Assembly: GCF_006442315.1 (NCBI RefSeq)
Contig: NZ_VFVY01000009.1
Coordinates: 124,001 to 188,000 of the forward strand
Source: Mesorhizobium sp. B2-3-4
GTDB lineage: Bacteria; Pseudomonadota; Alphaproteobacteria; Rhizobiales; Rhizobiaceae
Length of the DNA stretch: 64,000 bases
Direction of reading: 5' to 3'
The position numbers and the translations under genes were made by a program. This document shows, piece by piece, positions 61,857 to 64,000 of the stretch. The notes beneath the pieces were generated by a model. The model was not told the origin of the DNA and made no database searches. It was given only the letters and a program-made list of their open reading frames with translations. Positions within the stretch are counted from its first letter, which is position 1. Each line of letters starts with the position of its first letter.

Positions 61857-63485
61857 TCAGCCGACCTGACCAAGGAAGCAGCCGAGCGCCGTCAGCGATA
61901 TCTCCTTGTCCTCGACTGCGGCGCCGGCGATGGCTGTGGTGACGCTTCCGATCTCCACCGGCACGCGCCAACGCGCCGGCTCCCCGGCGAAATTGAAGAC
62001 GCAAAGCAGCCGCTCGCCGCTGCCTTCGCGGATGAAGGCGAGCACATCGCCTTCGGCATCGAGAAAACGGATCGAGCCGCCGACCAGCGCCGGATGTTGC
62101 TTGCGCAAGGCGAGTGCCGAGCGGTAGGCGGACAATACAGAGTGTTCTTGGCCGTTCTGCACGTCGACCGCGCGGGCGCGATGGCTTGCCGGAACGGGCA
62201 GCCAGGGCCTGGCCGTCGAGAAGCCCGCATTGTCGCTCCCCGCCTCCCATGCCATCGGCGTGCGGCAACCATCCCTGCCCTTCACGCCCGGCCAGAAGCG
62301 GATGCCGACCGGATCGCGCAGATCCTCATAGGCAAGCTCCGCCTCCTCGAGGCCGAGTTCCTCGCCCTGATAGAGGCAGATCGAACCGCGCAGGCAAGAC
62401 AGCAACAGGATCGAGAATTTGGCGACAAGGTCGTGATCGCCGTCCGGCCGCGTCCAGCGGCTGACATGGCGCACGACGTCATGGTTGGAAAACGCCCAGC
62501 AGACCCAGCCGTCGGCAACCGCGCTTTCGAAAGCCTCGACGCAGCCACGCACATGCGCGGCCGAGAATTGCGAGCCGAGCAAATCGAAGGTGTAGCTCAT
62601 CTGAAGCTTCTCGCCGCCGGACGTATAGGCGGCAAGCGTCTGCAAGGAGCGGCCTTCATCGCCGATCTCGCCGACGGCGGCGCGGTCGCCATATTCATCG
62701 AGCAGCGCCCGGAATCGCCTGAGAAAGGCCAGGTTCTCAGGCTGCGTCTTGTCGAACAGGTGTTCCTGGTAAAGGTAGGTGTTGGTCTCCGTGTTGGTGC
62801 CGGCGACGCTCGACGCCAAGGGCGGATTGCTGCGCAGCCAACGGTCGTGGACGTAATAGTTGACCGTATCCAGCCGAAAACCGTCGACACCGCGCTCAAG
62901 CCAGAACCGCACCGTATCCAGCAAAGCGTCCTGGACCTCAAGATTGTGGAAATTCAGATCCGGCTGCAAGGCGAGGAAATTGTGCATGTAATATTGCCGG
63001 CGGGTCGCGTCCCATTCCCAGGAAGGCCCCCCGAAAACCGACAGCCAATTGTTGGGTGCGCCGCCATCGGGCCTGGCATCGGCCCAGACGTACCAATCGG
63101 CCTTGGCATTGTCGCGGCTGGCGCGGCTTTCGATGAACCATTCGTGCTTGTCCGACGAATGCGACAGCACCTGATCGATGATGATTTTCAGGCCGAGCCT
63201 GTGCGCCTGCGCGACCAGTGCATCGAAGTCCGCCAATGTGCCGAACATCGGGTCGACATCGCGATAGTCCGATACGTCGTAGCCCATGTCGGCCATCGGC
63301 GACTTGAAGAAGGGCGACAGCCAGACGGCGTCGACGCCGAGGGAGGCGATATGAGCCAGCCTTGACGTGATGCCCTTGAGGTCGCCGCTGCCGTCGCCTG
63401 TCGTGTCCTGGTAGGACCGGGGGTAGACTTGATAGATGACGCAGCCGCGCCACCAGTCTCGCGCCGCATTGTCCTCGGTCATCAC
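61857..63485 (-). CDS. GH13 alpha-glucosidase (AglA-like)
   Basis: The 542-residue glycoside hydrolase family 13 enzyme has a (beta/alpha)8 barrel. VIYQVYPRSYQDTTGDGSGD opens the barrel; DGFRLD supplies nucleophile Asp206; the acid/base Glu273 is in VGEIGDE; and FSNHD gives Asp336. QYYMHNFLALQPDLN marks the oligo-1,6-glucosidase subfamily that includes rhizobial AglA. The C-terminal beta domain ends at the stop. Its start overlaps the preceding GlgX-type stop by 4 nt, so both belong to one alpha-glucan operon. Confidence 0.92.
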   Translation of the reverse strand: MMTEDNAARDWWRGCVIYQVYPRSYQDTTGDGSGDLKGITSRLAHIASLGVDAVWLSPFFKSPMADMGYDVSDYRDVDPMFGTLADFDALVAQAHRLGLKIIIDQVLSHSSDKHEWFIESRASRDNAKADWYVWADARPDGGAPNNWLSVFGGPSWEWDATRRQYYMHNFLALQPDLNFHNLEVQDALLDTVRFWLERGVDGFRLDTVNYYVHDRWLRSNPPLASSVAGTNTETNTYLYQEHLFDKTQPENLAFLRRFRALLDEYGDRAAVGEIGDEGRSLQTLAAYTSGGEKLQMSYTFDLLGSQFSAAHVRGCVEAFESAVADGWVCWAFSNHDVVRHVSRWTRPDGDHDLVAKFSILLLSCLRGSICLYQGEELGLEEAELAYEDLRDPVGIRFWPGVKGRDGCRTPMAWEAGSDNAGFSTARPWLPVPASHRARAVDVQNGQEHSVLSAYRSALALRKQHPALVGGSIRFLDAEGDVLAFIREGSGERLLCVFNFAGEPARWRVPVEIGSVTTAIAGAAVEDKEISLTALGCFLGQVG

Positions 63486-64000
63486 GCCCCCTTCCCGGCA
63501 CGAGCCTTTGCGGCCTTGCGCTCGATCATGAAATTGACGCTGCGGCCAGGCAAAGGACGCATGAGGTCAACGGCCTGTATCCCGATCGCGGCATGCCAGG
63601 CAGAACCTTCCCGCGCCGGCAAGGTGAAGAGGCAATGGCGCCTGTCGCCGTTGAACATGACGGCCAGACGGCTGCCCGCGTTGCCAAGCAGCATGACCAG
63701 GCGATGCCGCGCCGGATCGTTCCAGTCAGCCTCGCCAAGCAGCGCGCCGGTCTCGGTCAGCCATGAGACATCGGGGATGCCGGCCCCATCAACCGGCTGG
63801 CCCGTCAGGAAACGCGTCTCCGACAGCGCCGGCACGGCCCGGCGAAGCGCCGCCAGCGCCGATGCGTAACGCTCCAAAGCCTGATCGCGGCCTGCCCAGT
63901 CGAGCCACGTCAGAGCATTGTCCTGCGCATAGGCGTTGTTGTTGCCTTGCTGTGTCCTGCCGAACTCGTCGCCTGCAGTCAGCATGATGGTGCCGCGCGA
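63482..64000 (-). CDS. glgX: GlgX-type glycogen debranching enzyme, C-terminal part
   Basis: The frame is open to the window edge and continues beyond it; 172 residues are present. GTIMLTAGDEFGRTQQGNNNAYAQDN-like sequence (in parts) is the C-terminal signature of GlgX isoamylase-type debranching enzymes, which cleave alpha-1,6 branches. The rest is the beta-sandwich tail. Its stop overlaps the alpha-glucosidase start by 4 nt. The catalytic barrel is not in the window. Confidence 0.88.
   Translation of the reverse strand, partial: SRGTIMLTAGDEFGRTQQGNNNAYAQDNALTWLDWAGRDQALERYASALAALRRAVPALSETRFLTGQPVDGAGIPDVSWLTETGALLGEADWNDPARHRLVMLLGNAGSRLAVMFNGDRRHCLFTLPAREGSAWHAAIGIQAVDLMRPLPGRSVNFMIERKAAKARAGKGA

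Noticed and set aside
61848..63365. 505-codon plus-strand frame
   Set aside because: It is antisense to the GH13 enzyme, whose three catalytic residues are intact.

Overview
The window is GC-rich chromosomal DNA from an alphaproteobacterium of the order Hyphomicrobiales (Rhizobiales). A Mesorhizobium or near relative fits best. The basis is a Ros/MucR zinc-finger regulator, a betI-betC-betA-betB choline-sulfate operon, an ExoC-like phosphomannomutase, a Rhizobium-etli-type asparaginase, typical rhizobial DUF families, alphaproteobacterial EcfG-type promoter motifs and a rhizobial dispersed palindrome. No genome comparison was possible, so the genus is an inference.

Layout. 0-9.7 kb: a Cys-dependent amidinohydrolase gene, then an XRE-cupin regulator and a tightly packed catabolic operon (ribose-type ABC importer, phosphotriesterase-family hydrolase, GATase1-like protein, PfkB kinase, BtpA-family protein, M20 amidohydrolase). 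A pair of palindromes, 20 bp apart, sits over the apparent operon promoter. 9.9-20.4 kb: housekeeping and envelope genes (class A PBP, DUF1214/DUF1254 pair, DUF2336, DUF1491, peptidoglycan-binding protein, membrane histidine kinase, SufE, MucR, SH3 protein). 20.5-31.4 kb: oligopeptidase B, LysE exporter, SET protein, two c-type cytochromes, superoxide dismutase, class IV aminotransferase, haloacid dehalogenase, L,D-transpeptidase, transglutaminase-like protein and HerA-like ATPase. 31.7-40.2 kb: both methylmalonyl-CoA mutase subunits, an AbrB/Doc toxin-antitoxin pair, a Gre factor, a Tat-exported repetitive protein, asparaginase and a thiolase. 40.3-46.6 kb: the bet operon with its own operator and an inserted PLP dehydratase. 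46.6-50.4 kb: GDP-mannose precursor genes, including a guanylyltransferase-AGE isomerase fusion. 50.6 kb: tRNA-Pro(CGG). 50.8-53.9 kb: small stress-type genes, several too short for usual gene calling, and a dispersed repeat. 53.9-59.3 kb: a peptide-type ABC transporter operon. 59.6-61.8 kb: TadE- and TadG-like genes. 61.9-64 kb: a GH13 alpha-glucosidase and the 3' part of a GlgX-type debranching enzyme, cut by the window edge.

How the genes work together. The first operon encodes uptake plus several hydrolases and a kinase, so it probably imports and dismantles a small glycosidic or carbamoylated compound that I cannot identify. The bet operon converts choline-O-sulfate to glycine betaine. 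The manC-like fusion and the phosphomannomutase together cover fructose-6-P to GDP-mannose. The clearest unlisted structure is a set of six identical-spacing GGAAC-N17-GTT motifs. Five are packed into 1.5 kb after the tRNA, each ahead of a small gene, and the sixth precedes the L,D-transpeptidase. This points to a compact general-stress regulon of tiny membrane, histidine-rich and hypothetical proteins.
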